The notes under the pieces were generated by a model. The model was not told the DNA's origin. It searched no databases and saw only the letters and a list, made by a program, of their open reading frames with translations. Position numbers and translations under genes: made by a program. Of a DNA stretch of 64,000 nucleotides, positions 27,553-37,161 are shown piece by piece. Position 1 is the first letter of the stretch; every line of letters begins with the position of its first letter. The stretch is from Prevotellaceae bacterium (GTDB taxonomy: Bacteria; Bacteroidota; Bacteroidia; Bacteroidales; Bacteroidaceae). Location of the stretch: positions 19,364-83,363 of the forward strand of contig JAQXTH010000055.1 in the NCBI GenBank assembly GCA_029219385.1, read 5' to 3'.

Positions 27553-28791
27553 ATGAAATTCAAAAGAACACATTACATTGAGAAATTGATAAATAGCAAA
27601 CACAATCATTTAATAAAGATTGTTACAGGATTACGACGTGTTGGCAAATCATATCTGCTATTCAACCTTTTTAAACAACATCTTTTAGACAATGGTGTTG
27701 ACGCCGGTCATATCATTGAATTTCAACTTGACTCGTTTGCAGACCGAAAATATCGCAATGCAGAAACTTTGTTTGACAATGTCAGAAATCTAACAAGACA
27801 AGATTCGCAGATGTATTATGTGATTATTGACGAAGTTCAAATGTTGGAAAGCTTTGTTGATGTGCTTAATGGTTTCTTACATATTGAGAATCTTGATGTA
27901 TATGTAACAGGAAGCAATGCAAAATTTCTTTCCTCAGATATTGTTACCGAGTTCCGAGGACGTGGAGTTCAAATTCATCTTCAACCACTGTCGTTTAAGG
28001 AAATAAAAGAACTCTCAAACGAAGAAACCTCTCTTTTATGGCAAGACTACATTTATTATGGAGGACTGCCGATGATTGTTATAGAGAAGGATAAAGCGCG
28101 AAAAGCAGAAATGCTCCAAGATTTACTCAGAGAGACATATCTAAATGATATTATCAACCGAAATAAAGTAAAAAATGATGCCGAATTAGAAGAATTATTC
28201 TCTCTCTTGGCATCAAACATTGGCACATTAACCAACCCCAGCAAACTTGCAAACACATTCGTTAGTGAGAAAAAGGTAAAAATAAGTCACAACACAATTA
28301 AAACCTATATTGATTATTTTATAGACTCGTTCCTCATCAACAAAGCTGTGCGCTATGATATTAAAGGAAAGAAATACATTGACACTCCTTATAAATATTA
28401 TTTCACTGATCTTGGATTGCGCAATGCTCTTTTGAATTTCCGACAGGTGGAACCCACTCACATAATGGAAAACATCATTTATAATCATCTAATTAGCAAT
28501 GGTTATAAAGTAGATGTAGGCTGTGTCACGTCTTATAAGAAAAACGAAGAAGGAAAAACAATTAGAATAACACTCGAAGTTGATTTTATTTGCAACAAAG
28601 GTAGTGAAAGAGTATATTTACAATCAGCATATTCTTTACCTAACGAAGAAAAGCAAAAGCAAGAACAGCGCTCACTAATCCTTACAGACGACTCTTTCAC
28701 AAAAATTATCATCACAACAGATAACATTCCGACACATACCACACCAAATGGTATTATGATAATGAACGTCTTTGATTTTCTTCTGAATTAA
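27553..28791 (+). CDS. AAA_14/DUF4143 ATPase 2
   Basis: This 412-residue paralogue of ATPase 1 is encoded divergently. Walker A is GLRRVGKSY, Walker B is YVIIDEVQMLE, and the sensor region is DVYVTGSNAKFLSSDIVTEFRGRG. The winged-helix-like part is NPSKLANTFVSEKKVKISHNTIKTYIDYFIDSFLI, and the C-terminal nuclease-like motif is LEVDFICNKG. The paralogues agree over their whole length but have completely different flanking repeats. It is more AT-rich than ATPase 1, which hints at a separate origin. The biological role of the family is not established. Confidence 0.9.
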   Translation: MKFKRTHYIEKLINSKHNHLIKIVTGLRRVGKSYLLFNLFKQHLLDNGVDAGHIIEFQLDSFADRKYRNAETLFDNVRNLTRQDSQMYYVIIDEVQMLESFVDVLNGFLHIENLDVYVTGSNAKFLSSDIVTEFRGRGVQIHLQPLSFKEIKELSNEETSLLWQDYIYYGGLPMIVIEKDKARKAEMLQDLLRETYLNDIINRNKVKNDAELEELFSLLASNIGTLTNPSKLANTFVSEKKVKISHNTIKTYIDYFIDSFLINKAVRYDIKGKKYIDTPYKYYFTDLGLRNALLNFRQVEPTHIMENIIYNHLISNGYKVDVGCVTSYKKNEEGKTIRITLEVDFICNKGSERVYLQSAYSLPNEEKQKQEQRSLILTDDSFTKIIITTDNIPTHTTPNGIMIMNVFDFLLN

Positions 28792-28942
28792 ACCTAAATC
28801 ACTCGTCTATCTCCTTTCTAAAAAAAGCGCACTTTACATATACAGACAACCATAATAGCAATAAGTCTATAAAAGTGTAAACAACAATAGTATTAACAAA
28901 CAAAACTGTCAACCAAAATCAGTACACATCGCAAAAAAATTT

Positions 28943-29060
28943 GAGCGGACTTGGCGATTTATTTCCGGCCGAAGATACTAGTATCTTCGGCCGGAAATCT
29001 TAGTATCTTCGGGCGGAAATACTAGTATCTCCGGCCGAGAATAAATAATAAAGTCCGCTC
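28943..29060. repeat. 118-bp nested palindromic element, copy 1
   Basis: The outer arms GAGCGGACTT and AAGTCCGCTC enclose three tandem units of the form CCGG-AAAT-ACTAGT-ATCT-CCGG, each nearly palindromic. A second copy of the same length lies at 61607-61724. The flanking motif ACCAAAATCAGTACAC precedes this copy at 28912-28927. The rest of the 28792-29243 gap has no gene, only this element and the terminator at 29180. Confidence 0.9.
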
Positions 29061-29179
29061 GCGTTAGAAAAACATCGCAAATTGTCAGATTTTTGTCAAA
29101 ACGAGCCAATTTTCATCCTTCGAGAGGTGGCAGAGAAACGAAACAAACATAATTTTTTATTATGCCTATCACATTGCAC

Positions 29180-29220
29180 AAAAAAAGCAGGCGATGCAGA
29201 ATGACTTCTGCATCGCCTGC
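29180..29220 (-). terminator. Terminator of the VTC/DUF4956/DUF2490 operon
   Basis: A perfect 15-bp stem (GCAGGCGATGCAGAA with its complement, loop TGAC) runs into seven T on the minus strand, 23 bp after the last stop codon. Confidence 0.9.
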
Positions 29221-29243
29221 TTCAGCAATAAGGAGAAACAATA

Positions 29244-30092
29244 TTATTTCTTAGCCTTCCAAAATATATTCTTCAACTTTAATGTCACTTCCACCGCGTG
29301 GAGGTCTTCGTCGGCATCATCGTCGTGACCCTTGTTATAGTGATAATATGCGCCAAGACGTATTTTCTTTGTGATTTTCCAATCAAGACCGCCCACATAT
29401 CTAACCTCGTCGGTGTTGAACCCATCTCTGAGATTGTTTTCAAATTCTATAGAGAGAGAAGGCTCCAACGGACAATGGCGTATGTTGTAGGAAACCGCAA
29501 ACTTTGAGCGGAGATATTCTTTCGACTTGCTTTCCTTCACGTCTCTCACCGTTTGAGGATAGCCCGATTGGGGAACATCGAGATAGCCGGTGAAATTGCC
29601 CTGGGGGTCGTATTGTTCCAAGCGTTTGAAGCGATACTTGTCTTTAGTGACAGTAGCCGAGTTATAGCCCGTGAGTTGATAGCGTTCACGAAGCGACAAG
29701 GAGAAACGTCCGAGGTCTATTCCTGTTTTCAGGTCAAAGTTGAAACGGTTGCGACTGCGCCAAAAAGCATGGGTGAGGTTGTAGCCCTCCCATGTCACAC
29801 CGTCGGACTTATAGTTTTCTTTGCGCTCCGAACCCGAATAACCATACATATAGGTATAGGAAGAAGCCACCTTGAGGTAACGACAAAGCGAATATTCCAA
29901 ACCGGCTGACACACTCCAGCGATCAACATTGCGCATATTGTTGGCAGAGCGGAAACCAAAATCGAGGTTTGCATCAAGACCCTTAACACCGAGATTTTGT
30001 TCCAAGCCGACATTTGCCCAACCGCCAAAATCGTCGGCCTTTGCGCCCAACATCACCAATGAGAGCGCAACCACAAGACATATCTTTTTCAT
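29244..30092 (-). CDS. DUF2490-family outer-membrane beta-barrel protein
   Basis: This 282-residue protein (start chosen at MKKICLVVALSLVMLGAKA, a clean signal peptide) has regular alternating strands typical of a small outer-membrane barrel. Examples are WSVSAGLEYSLCRYLKVASSYTYMYGY, RYQLTGYN, GLDWKITKKIRLGAYYHYN, and the terminal strand AVEVTLKLKNIFW. It matches DUF2490. It is the third gene after a VTC-domain and a DUF4956 protein, and that company suggests a link to polyphosphate or cell-envelope physiology. Function is unknown. An in-frame ATG 9 bp upstream is an alternative start. Confidence 0.8.
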   Translation of the reverse strand: MKKICLVVALSLVMLGAKADDFGGWANVGLEQNLGVKGLDANLDFGFRSANNMRNVDRWSVSAGLEYSLCRYLKVASSYTYMYGYSGSERKENYKSDGVTWEGYNLTHAFWRSRNRFNFDLKTGIDLGRFSLSLRERYQLTGYNSATVTKDKYRFKRLEQYDPQGNFTGYLDVPQSGYPQTVRDVKESKSKEYLRSKFAVSYNIRHCPLEPSLSIEFENNLRDGFNTDEVRYVGGLDWKITKKIRLGAYYHYNKGHDDDADEDLHAVEVTLKLKNIFWKAKK

Positions 30093-30148
30093 TGTCGACA
30101 TAGTTTTTAATATATTATTATAAATAAGGTAGGAAAACTGTTGCTTTC

Positions 30149-30835
30149 TCAAGAATATTCCTTAGGCATACGGGTGATGGTGTCGGTGCTGTTGTTGGCT
30201 GCGGGACCCTTATAGAACACCTTGATGAGCGCACTGTCTTTGAGGAAATCCACCGAGCCAATCTCAACGTTGATTACCGTCACTCCGAGGCGTTTCTCAA
30301 GGTCGGCAATCATCTCTTCGCGCTTGTCGGGGGTGATGAGGGCAATGTTGTCGTATTTCACATACTTGCACGATATATGGCGGGCCAACAGATTGCTCTC
30401 TGCCAACGCCACGGCAACCACAAAGATAAGGTTGGCAGTACCCAATTCGGCAAGACTCAGTTTTTGGGCCATGCCATTGACCACCGACAGAGCCACAAGG
30501 AAAAACAGATAGGTCATTTCGCGTATGGGCACCGACTCTGTGCGATAGCGAATGATGCCAAACACGGCAAACAGACCCAACGCCGCTCCAATCTTCATCT
30601 TCGACCCATCCATGAGATAGATGAGCATAAATATGCTGACCGCAAAGAGCAGAAAGGTGAAATAGTAGTCGTGGCGTTTGCTCTTGGGATAATAGAAGAA
30701 ATGAACTACCACCCAAACCATCAGAATGTTGAGTGTGAACCTGCAAAGCATTTCAATGAGCCCGGGGCCGTCTATCCATTCAATGCTTAACATCAGATTT
30801 GCTGCAAGTTGCAGAGTGTTGACAAGTGATAACAT
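30149..30835 (-). CDS. DUF4956 membrane protein
   Basis: This 228-residue integral membrane protein has an N-terminal membrane domain with several helices (FTLNILMVWVVVHFFYY, YYFTFLLFAVSIFMLIYLM, GAALGLFAVFGIIRY, YLFFLVALSVVNGMA, LIFVVAVALAESNLL) and a cytosolic C-terminal domain (about 160-228, alpha/beta). The conserved FGIIRYRTESVPIREMTYLF is characteristic of DUF4956. The family is a frequent neighbour of VTC polyphosphate-polymerase domains, as here (44 bp downstream of one). A role in moving or sensing polyphosphate is inference. Confidence 0.88.
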   Translation of the reverse strand: MLSLVNTLQLAANLMLSIEWIDGPGLIEMLCRFTLNILMVWVVVHFFYYPKSKRHDYYFTFLLFAVSIFMLIYLMDGSKMKIGAALGLFAVFGIIRYRTESVPIREMTYLFFLVALSVVNGMAQKLSLAELGTANLIFVVAVALAESNLLARHISCKYVKYDNIALITPDKREEMIADLEKRLGVTVINVEIGSVDFLKDSALIKVFYKGPAANNSTDTITRMPKEYS

Positions 30836-30878
30836 GATTCAAAGTGTTGTGTGTGTTTATATTATTTCTGTTGTAATT

Positions 30879-31685
30879 CTATCGCGCCGAGGGCGCAGTT
30901 GTTTCAAGTTGCATGGGCTTTCGGTTGTTTACCTTGATAATTTCTCTCATCTTCTCTTTCAGGAGATTGGCCTTGAGATGAGGGTTGGTCATGTAGGAGC
31001 CTATCACATATTTGCTATATCCGTGGGGTTTGATGCGAAGTTTGAGCAAAATGTCTTTGATTGGTGAGAAGACTCTGCCGTCGCGTTTCAGTTCGATGAT
31101 GACCAATTGGTCTGAGTTGGAATTATTGTGTGTGTCGAAATTGATATAGTCTATATCGAAATCTATGGTGAGCCTTTCGGTCTTGCCTTTGTTTACAAGA
31201 GTTATGCGCTTGAAGTAGTTTTGCAGACAGGGGTGAAAATCGTTGAGGCTCTGCTTCACCTGTTTTGTGACAAACTCATCGCCTCCCGACTCATACACCT
31301 CGCTTTGAGATGCCACCTCGGTGCGTTTCTTTTTTGTCTTGCCGTGGTTGTCTTTTTTCTTGACTTCGAGAAAGGTCAGTCCGTCGGAGTCTTCGTATGT
31401 TCTCACTCTCACCTTGGTGCGCGGTCGTCGGCCGGCCTGGTGCATACGAAAGAACTTATAGTCGTCGGTGTCCCAATATGTGGTGCGATATCGGGCTATG
31501 CGTTTGTGTTGAATTTCCTGCACGTAATAGTCGTCTTTGGCAAGGCTGAGCACCTGGAGGAGCAAAGCCTTGTTGGCAAGAAACTTTGTGTCGGTTCGTT
31601 TCATCAGCCTTATGCCCGACATTTCATCGAGCGTGATGGGCGGCATTTCTTGCAGGAGAGCATATATTTGCTGATCTATTGTCAA
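30879..31685 (-). CDS. VTC-domain polyphosphate polymerase-like protein
   Basis: This 268-residue cytosolic protein has a CYTH/VTC-type tunnel fold. Typical charged strands are visible: MKRTDTKFLANK, YYVQEIQHKRIARYRTTYWDTDDYKFF, RRPRTKVRVRTY, FLEVKKK and the acidic metal-binding strand LVIIELKRDG. Eukaryotic VTC domains polymerise ATP-derived phosphate into polyphosphate, and bacterial versions are annotated likewise. It heads an operon with DUF4956 and DUF2490 genes, so synthesis and membrane steps may be coupled. Substrate assignment rests on family membership. Confidence 0.85.
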   Translation of the reverse strand: MTIDQQIYALLQEMPPITLDEMSGIRLMKRTDTKFLANKALLLQVLSLAKDDYYVQEIQHKRIARYRTTYWDTDDYKFFRMHQAGRRPRTKVRVRTYEDSDGLTFLEVKKKDNHGKTKKKRTEVASQSEVYESGGDEFVTKQVKQSLNDFHPCLQNYFKRITLVNKGKTERLTIDFDIDYINFDTHNNSNSDQLVIIELKRDGRVFSPIKDILLKLRIKPHGYSKYVIGSYMTNPHLKANLLKEKMREIIKVNNRKPMQLETTAPSAR

Positions 31686-31785
31686 GTCGGAAAGGGTTGT
31701 TTGTGGAGTTTAACAATTATTTAACGCAAAAATAATAAAAAAAATGTATTCCACCCTTTTTTAGGTACTAAATTCGCCCTATAAC

Positions 31786-31838
31786 AATAGAAACGAAATC
31801 TTTTCCACCTCAATGGTGAAAAAGATTTCGTTTCTATT
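31786..31838. terminator. Long hairpin after rplS
   Basis: A 24-bp stem with one wobble (AATAGAAACGAAATC... and complement) and the loop TCAAT. It lies about 40 bp after the rplS stop and upstream of the VTC gene. It has no T tract beyond the stem, so it may act as a terminator or an RNA-stabilising hairpin. Confidence 0.65.
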
Positions 31839-31878
31839 ACTTTGCGACCTCACAACGAAGTCACGACCGACGGGCAGA

Positions 31879-32250
31879 TCAATCTTCGCTCTTGGTCGGC
31901 ACATATCGTTTTTCCTTGATACGTGCTTTCTTGCCGGTGAGATTACGCAGATAATAAAGTTTTGCACGGCGCACCTTGCCGACCTTGTTTACAGTGATGC
32001 TGTCGATTGCCGGAGAGTTGATAGGGAAAATACGCTCTACGCCCACAGTGCCACTCATTTTGCGCACGGTGAAACGCTTTTGGTTTTCGTGACCGCTGAT
32101 TTTGATTACCACGCCACGGAAAAGCTGAATTCTCTCTTTGTTACCCTCAACGATTTTGTAGGCAACGGTGATGGTATCGCCGGCCTTAAACTTGGGAGTT
32201 TCAACACTTGTGTTGAATGCCTGTTCGGCTACTTTGATTAAATCTTCCAT
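31879..32250 (-). CDS. rplS: 50S ribosomal protein L19
   Basis: This 123-residue large-subunit protein sits at the 30S-50S interface. Conserved stretches include [50 protein letters not shown] and [25 protein letters not shown]. It is the normal length with a short lysine-rich Bacteroidetes tail. It is transcribed alone, with a TTCCTTTG promoter-like box at 32340-32347 and a 20-bp spaced CTTG upstream. Confidence 0.97.
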   Translation of the reverse strand: MEDLIKVAEQAFNTSVETPKFKAGDTITVAYKIVEGNKERIQLFRGVVIKISGHENQKRFTVRKMSGTVGVERIFPINSPAIDSITVNKVGKVRRAKLYYLRNLTGKKARIKEKRYVPTKSED

Positions 32251-32411
32251 TGTTTTATGAAGGATAGATGGTTAATTTATATTCCGCGCAACATAACAGG
32301 CTACTCTTCTTCCTGCCAGCGATTACGCGAAAAGCGGTGCAAAGGAACAACTTTTTTTTCAAACAACCAAGTTTTAGGGCAGGTTTTTAACCCTGCCTGC
32401 TCATTATAAAC

Positions 32412-35400
32412 TCATTCTGCCAGTGTCACTTGCACTCCCTCATAGCCTTCGAGAGCCTCCACAAAGTCGAGTGTGGGTTTTATGGTCTGTCGGGTTGTGA
32501 GATAGAGAGGTGTTTTCGTTTTGGTGTGAATCACGGTGAACATCAGTTTTGAATCACCCGGATTGTTGTTTACATACTTGGTGAGATAGTCGTTGAACAC
32601 AGGACAAATCACTTCGTCGAGCAGTCTCACTTGGACTTTGCCGAGCAACTCCTTGTTGACATCTGCCAGATAGCGCACCGACTCAAGCCTAATGTCAACA
32701 CGCGAGGGGTTCCATCGGGGTGTTTCGAGCGTTATCTTGATATGGAGCGCACTGCCCACCACAAACATATTTCTGAAATCACTCCAACGGTCGAAAATCA
32801 CCAATTCGCCCTCGCCGTCGAAGTCTTCGAGTTTCACCTTGCCAAACATGGTGTTGCGCTTGGTGTAGCGTTCGGTCACCGAGGTGACAATGCCGCCAAA
32901 AGTCCACTGACTGCCACGCTTAAAGAGGTCGGCCACGCTGTCGCTGTTGATGTCGGAGCAACGAGCCGTTACGCAGCGTTTGAGCACGAGTTTGTATTCA
33001 TCCAAGGGGTGGGCAGAGAGATATATGCCTATGAGGCTACGCTCTTTGTCGAGAATTTCGAGGTCGGTGCCGGTGCCGAAGAAAGGAGGTATCTCGGGCT
33101 TGTTGATGGCCGCTGCCTCATCGTCGCCAAAGAGAGAACCCATGCTCTGCATCTTATCGTTCTGAACAGTGTTACCATATTTAATAAGCATATCAATAAA
33201 TGGGTCACACTTGGGATAGGCTATGCCATATTGCTCGCGTCGCAGTCCGAAACTGTCAAACGCCCCACTATATATCAGCGACTCAAAACAACGTCGGTTT
33301 ACACAAGAATAGTTCATGCGCTCGGCAAAGTCGAACACATCTTTATACGGCCCGTTTTTCTCGCGCTCCTCGATAATGGAATTAGCGGCAATCTCGCCCA
33401 TACCTTTCACGGCGGCAAGTCCGAAACGAATTTCCCCTTTCTTGTTGACGCCAAACTCGGCATAACTTTCATTTACGTCTGGACCGAGCGTGGTGATGCC
33501 CATTATCTTACACTCGTCCATGAGTTTGGTTATTTCCTTTATATCGTCTTTGCGTCGGGTCATGATGGCCGCCATGAACTCGGCGGGATAGTGGGCCTTG
33601 AGATAGGCGGTTTGATATGCCACCCAGGAGTAGCACGCCGCGTGGGACTTATTGAAGGCATAGGAGGCAAATTTCTCCCAGTCGCCCCAAATCTTTTCGA
33701 GCACGGCGGGGTCGTGGCCGTTTTTCTTTCCGCCCTCGATAAACTTGGGCTTCATGGCGTCGACTATATCTTTCTTTTTCTTACCCATTGCCTTGCGCAG
33801 CGCGTCGCTCTCGCCACGGGTGAAATCGGCGAGCAGGCGGCTGAGCAACATGACCTGCTCCTGATAGACCGTGATGCCATAGGTGTCTTTGAGATATTTC
33901 TCCATCACGGGAATGTCATAGACAATTGGCTCGCGCCCGTTTTTTCGGGCTATAAACGAGGGAATGTAGTCCATGGGGCCGGGGCGGTAGAGGGCGTTCA
34001 TGGCTATGAGGTCTTCAAAGACCGTGGGGTGGAGTTCGCGCAGATATTTCTGCATTCCCGCCGACTCAAACTGAAACGTTCCTATTGTGCGGCCGTTTTG
34101 ATAGAGTTGATAGGTCAGTTCGTCGTCGATGGGAATATTGTCCAGGTCTATGTCTATGCCCCTCGTGCGCTTCACGATTTTCACAGCCTCTTTCTGCTCC
34201 GACAAGGTTTTGAGGCCAAGGAAGTCCATTTTTATCAGTCCCGTAGACTCTATCACATGACCGTCGTATTGGGTGACGGCAGTCTTCACGCCGGGAAAGT
34301 CGGGGTCGTCGGCGGTAGAGACAGGCACATGGTCGGAAATGGGGTCGCGGCAAATGATAAAGCCACAGGCATGAATGCCGGTGCCCCTGACGGTTCCCTC
34401 AAGTTTACGCGCATATTTAATGGTGTTTGACATGCGTGGGTCGTCGCTCTGCTCGGCATCCTGCAGTTCGCGTGTGCAAAGAATGGCGTTGGGAAGATTC
34501 ATCTTCAAGTCTTTCCCATTGAGGCTCAAGCGATCGGGGATAGCCTTGCACAGGGCGTTGGTCACGTCGAGCGGCAGTTTCTCTACGCGCGCCACATCTT
34601 TAAGAGAGTTTTTGGTGGCCATGGTGCCATAAGTAATAATGTGGGCGCAATTTTCGTGGCCATATTTGTCCATCACCCATTTGAGCACCTTGCCACGCCC
34701 ATCGTCGTCGAAGTCGGTGTCAATATCGGGCAAGGAAATACGGTCGGGATTGAGGAAACGCTCAAACAGCAGGTCGTATTTCAGAGGGTCGATCTTGGTG
34801 ATGCCCAAGCAATAGGCTACCACGCTGCCCGCTGCCGAACCACGCCCGGGCCCCACCCACACACCGAGCTCGCGGCGTGCCGAATTGATAAAGTCCTGCA
34901 CGATGAGGAAGTAGCCGGGAAAACCCATGGTCTTCATTATGTGGAGTTCAAAGCGTATGCGGTCGTCGACCTCCTGAGAGAGAGGATTGCCATATATGCG
35001 GTGTGCGCCCTCGTAGGCAAGTTTAGCAAGGTAGTCGGCTTCAAACTTAATGCGATAGAGTTTGTCATAGCCTCCGAGTTTCTTTATCTTTGCTTCGCCC
35101 TCTTCGGGAGGCAAGGGATTTTGTCCGTTTTCGTCGGAGGTGAACTCCCGATAGAGGTCTTGGGTAGAAAACTTCTCGCGCCACTGTTGCTCTGTGCCAA
35201 AGTCTTCGGGTATGGGGAAGAAGGGCATGATGGGGTTTGAGTCTATGTCGTAGGTCTCTACCTTGTCGAGAATTTCACAAGTGTTGGCAAGAGCCTCGGG
35301 CAGGTCGGCAAAGATCTCATTCATCTCGGCGCGTGTCTTAAACCACTCCTGCTTGCTGTAGAGCATACGCGAGGGGTCGTCGAGGTCTTTGCCGGTGGAG

Positions 35401-36137
35401 AGACAGAGCAAATGGTCGTGGGCCTCGGCATCGTCTTCGTCTACAAAGTGACAGTCGTTGGTACACACAAGTTTCACTCCATATTCTCGAGCCAGCTGAA
35501 TGATTTCGGCGTTGGCGCGCTGTTGCAGTTGAAAGGTCTCGCGATTGGCCCTCTGAGAGGGGTCTTTCACCTCGTGGCGCTGCAACTCGAGATAATAGTC
35601 GTCGCCCCACATCTTCTTGTGCCACTCTATGGCCTCGCGAGCCGCCTGCATGTCGCCCTCCAAAATCTTAGAAGGCACATTGCCCGCTATGCACGCCGAG
35701 CAAACAATGAGGCCCTCTCTAAACTGCTCGAGGTCGCTGCGGTCTGTGCGCGGACGACCATAGAAGCCGTCAACCCAGGCGCGCGACACGAGTTTCACTA
35801 AATTGCGGTAGCCTTTCTCGTTTTTAGCCAACACCACAAGGTGGTAGCCGCCACGGTCGCCCTTGGTGTGATCCATGTCTGTCTTTGTGCGCCGCGCCAC
35901 ATACATCTCGCAACCAAACACGGGTTTAAACAATGGCTTGCCCTCTTTCTTGAGCGACTTGTTGACACCGGCACAATAGTCAAACAGTTCCTTTACACCA
36001 AACATATTGCCATGGTCGGTGATGGCCACACCGCGCATTCCGTCGCCCACGGCCTTGTCTACAATTCTCTTTATCGACGACATTCCGTCGAGTATCGAAT
36101 AGTATGTGTGAACATGAAGATGAACAAAATCCTGCAT
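32412..36137 (-). CDS. dnaE: DNA polymerase III alpha subunit
   Basis: This is the 1241-residue replicative polymerase subunit (DnaE type). Domains in order: PHP domain (HLHVHTYYSILDG at about 6-18, continuing to about 240); the palm with GPGRGSAAGS (429-438) and catalytic aspartates in PDIDTDFDDDGR (470-481); then the fingers (RPGPMDYIPSFIARKNG), the helix-hairpin-helix region (ADFTRGESDALRKAMGKKKKD) and an OB-fold (WTFGGIVTSVTER). The length exceeds E. coli DnaE slightly, with an insert at about 305-360, as is common in Bacteroidetes. It is a single gene with its own promoter. Confidence 0.97.
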   Translation of the reverse strand: MQDFVHLHVHTYYSILDGMSSIKRIVDKAVGDGMRGVAITDHGNMFGVKELFDYCAGVNKSLKKEGKPLFKPVFGCEMYVARRTKTDMDHTKGDRGGYHLVVLAKNEKGYRNLVKLVSRAWVDGFYGRPRTDRSDLEQFREGLIVCSACIAGNVPSKILEGDMQAAREAIEWHKKMWGDDYYLELQRHEVKDPSQRANRETFQLQQRANAEIIQLAREYGVKLVCTNDCHFVDEDDAEAHDHLLCLSTGKDLDDPSRMLYSKQEWFKTRAEMNEIFADLPEALANTCEILDKVETYDIDSNPIMPFFPIPEDFGTEQQWREKFSTQDLYREFTSDENGQNPLPPEEGEAKIKKLGGYDKLYRIKFEADYLAKLAYEGAHRIYGNPLSQEVDDRIRFELHIMKTMGFPGYFLIVQDFINSARRELGVWVGPGRGSAAGSVVAYCLGITKIDPLKYDLLFERFLNPDRISLPDIDTDFDDDGRGKVLKWVMDKYGHENCAHIITYGTMATKNSLKDVARVEKLPLDVTNALCKAIPDRLSLNGKDLKMNLPNAILCTRELQDAEQSDDPRMSNTIKYARKLEGTVRGTGIHACGFIICRDPISDHVPVSTADDPDFPGVKTAVTQYDGHVIESTGLIKMDFLGLKTLSEQKEAVKIVKRTRGIDIDLDNIPIDDELTYQLYQNGRTIGTFQFESAGMQKYLRELHPTVFEDLIAMNALYRPGPMDYIPSFIARKNGREPIVYDIPVMEKYLKDTYGITVYQEQVMLLSRLLADFTRGESDALRKAMGKKKKDIVDAMKPKFIEGGKKNGHDPAVLEKIWGDWEKFASYAFNKSHAACYSWVAYQTAYLKAHYPAEFMAAIMTRRKDDIKEITKLMDECKIMGITTLGPDVNESYAEFGVNKKGEIRFGLAAVKGMGEIAANSIIEEREKNGPYKDVFDFAERMNYSCVNRRCFESLIYSGAFDSFGLRREQYGIAYPKCDPFIDMLIKYGNTVQNDKMQSMGSLFGDDEAAAINKPEIPPFFGTGTDLEILDKERSLIGIYLSAHPLDEYKLVLKRCVTARCSDINSDSVADLFKRGSQWTFGGIVTSVTERYTKRNTMFGKVKLEDFDGEGELVIFDRWSDFRNMFVVGSALHIKITLETPRWNPSRVDIRLESVRYLADVNKELLGKVQVRLLDEVICPVFNDYLTKYVNNNPGDSKLMFTVIHTKTKTPLYLTTRQTIKPTLDFVEALEGYEGVQVTLAE

Positions 36138-36219
36138 CTTTATTTATCCTGATTAAAAATATCAAACAACTGCTGCGACACAAGGCAAAAGCCCCGTCAC
36201 CTTATCAAAAAAACATTTA

Positions 36220-36250
36220 CAAAGGTATTGCTTTTCCACCACACTCCAAA
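36220..36250 (-). promoter_or_regulatory. Promoter of dnaE
   Basis: On the minus strand TTTG (36247-36250), a 19-bp spacer and TACCTTTG (36220-36227), giving a leader of about 75 nt. Nothing else is recognised in the 313-bp gap to the next gene apart from AT-rich sequence. Confidence 0.8.
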
Positions 36251-36450
36251 ATAAAAAAACAAGAAATCTCTCGGCATCTCTTTACTCTAAAACCACCGCG
36301 AGGAACAAACTTTTTTGCACATTCAAGCCGATTTTGTAACAAACGAGGGCTCTTGTTTAACGCTTTGAACACAATAACCATCGGGAGCGTCACTTTTAGA
36401 GACTCAGAAACCCCATTTTCCAAAAAAAAAAAGCAATTTTGCAGTTCATT

Positions 36451-37101
36451 ATGGACATCATATCACTCATACTCGTAATACTGAAGGGTCTGTTTATAGG
36501 GGTTATCTGTTCGGCTCCGTGCGGACCTGTCGGTGTGTTGTGCATAAAGAGGGTGCTGAACAAGGGTTTCAAATATGGAATCATCACGGGCATCGGTGCC
36601 ACTCTGAGCGACATCATCTATGCTTTGGTGTCGGGATTGGGCATGAGTTTTGTGACCGATTTCGTGAGAAACGAAAACAACAAACTCGTGATGCAGTTGC
36701 TGGGTAGCGCAATGTTGCTGGCTTTTGGCATATTCATGTTGCTCACCCACCACAAGAAACACGAAATCACCGTGTCTAAGGAGCGCAGCCTGCTCAAAAA
36801 CTTCTTCACGGCTTTTCTGCTGACATTTTCAAATCCGCTCATCATACTTTTGTTTTTAGTTTTGTTTGCGCGTTTTGACTTTATCACTCCCGACTATCCC
36901 GTAAACATGGCTGTGGGTTTCATTGCCATAATCGTGGGCGCAATGCTATGGTGGCTTTGCTTGTCGTTTGTGATAAACAAAATTCGCAACACCTTTAGCG
37001 ACAAATACATACGAATACTCAACATCACCATAGGCGCGGTAGTGATAGCGGCCGCCATTGCAGGATTTGTGTTTACCATCACCGGTCTGCACTGGTACTA
37101 A
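36451..37101 (+). CDS. LysE-family amino-acid exporter
   Basis: This integral membrane protein of 216 residues from the ATG at 36451 is the usual length for LysE/RhtB exporters. The family signature is near the N-terminus (IGVICSAPCGPVGVLCIKRVLNKGFKYGIITGIGATLSDIIYA). Six hydrophobic segments follow, with a polar middle (HHKKHEITVSKERS). The family exports amino acids or derivatives; the cargo is unknown. A TTG further upstream is open, but it coincides with a CAATTTTG -7-like box at 36434-36441, so the ATG is preferred. Confidence 0.9.
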   Translation: MDIISLILVILKGLFIGVICSAPCGPVGVLCIKRVLNKGFKYGIITGIGATLSDIIYALVSGLGMSFVTDFVRNENNKLVMQLLGSAMLLAFGIFMLLTHHKKHEITVSKERSLLKNFFTAFLLTFSNPLIILLFLVLFARFDFITPDYPVNMAVGFIAIIVGAMLWWLCLSFVINKIRNTFSDKYIRILNITIGAVVIAAAIAGFVFTITGLHWY

Positions 37102-37161
37102 GCCTCTCGCCTTGGCGAAAAAACACATTCTTTAGGATTTTATTTACACAAGGAAAACAAA

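Noticed and set aside
28966..29041. CRISPR-like reading of the tandem units in the 118-bp element
   Set aside because: The units are adjacent palindromes without variable spacers, only three per copy, and no cas genes are present.
32631..34430. 599-residue open frame antisense to dnaE
   Set aside because: It lies wholly opposite conserved catalytic regions of dnaE, has no recognisable domain, and is explained by codon bias of the real gene.
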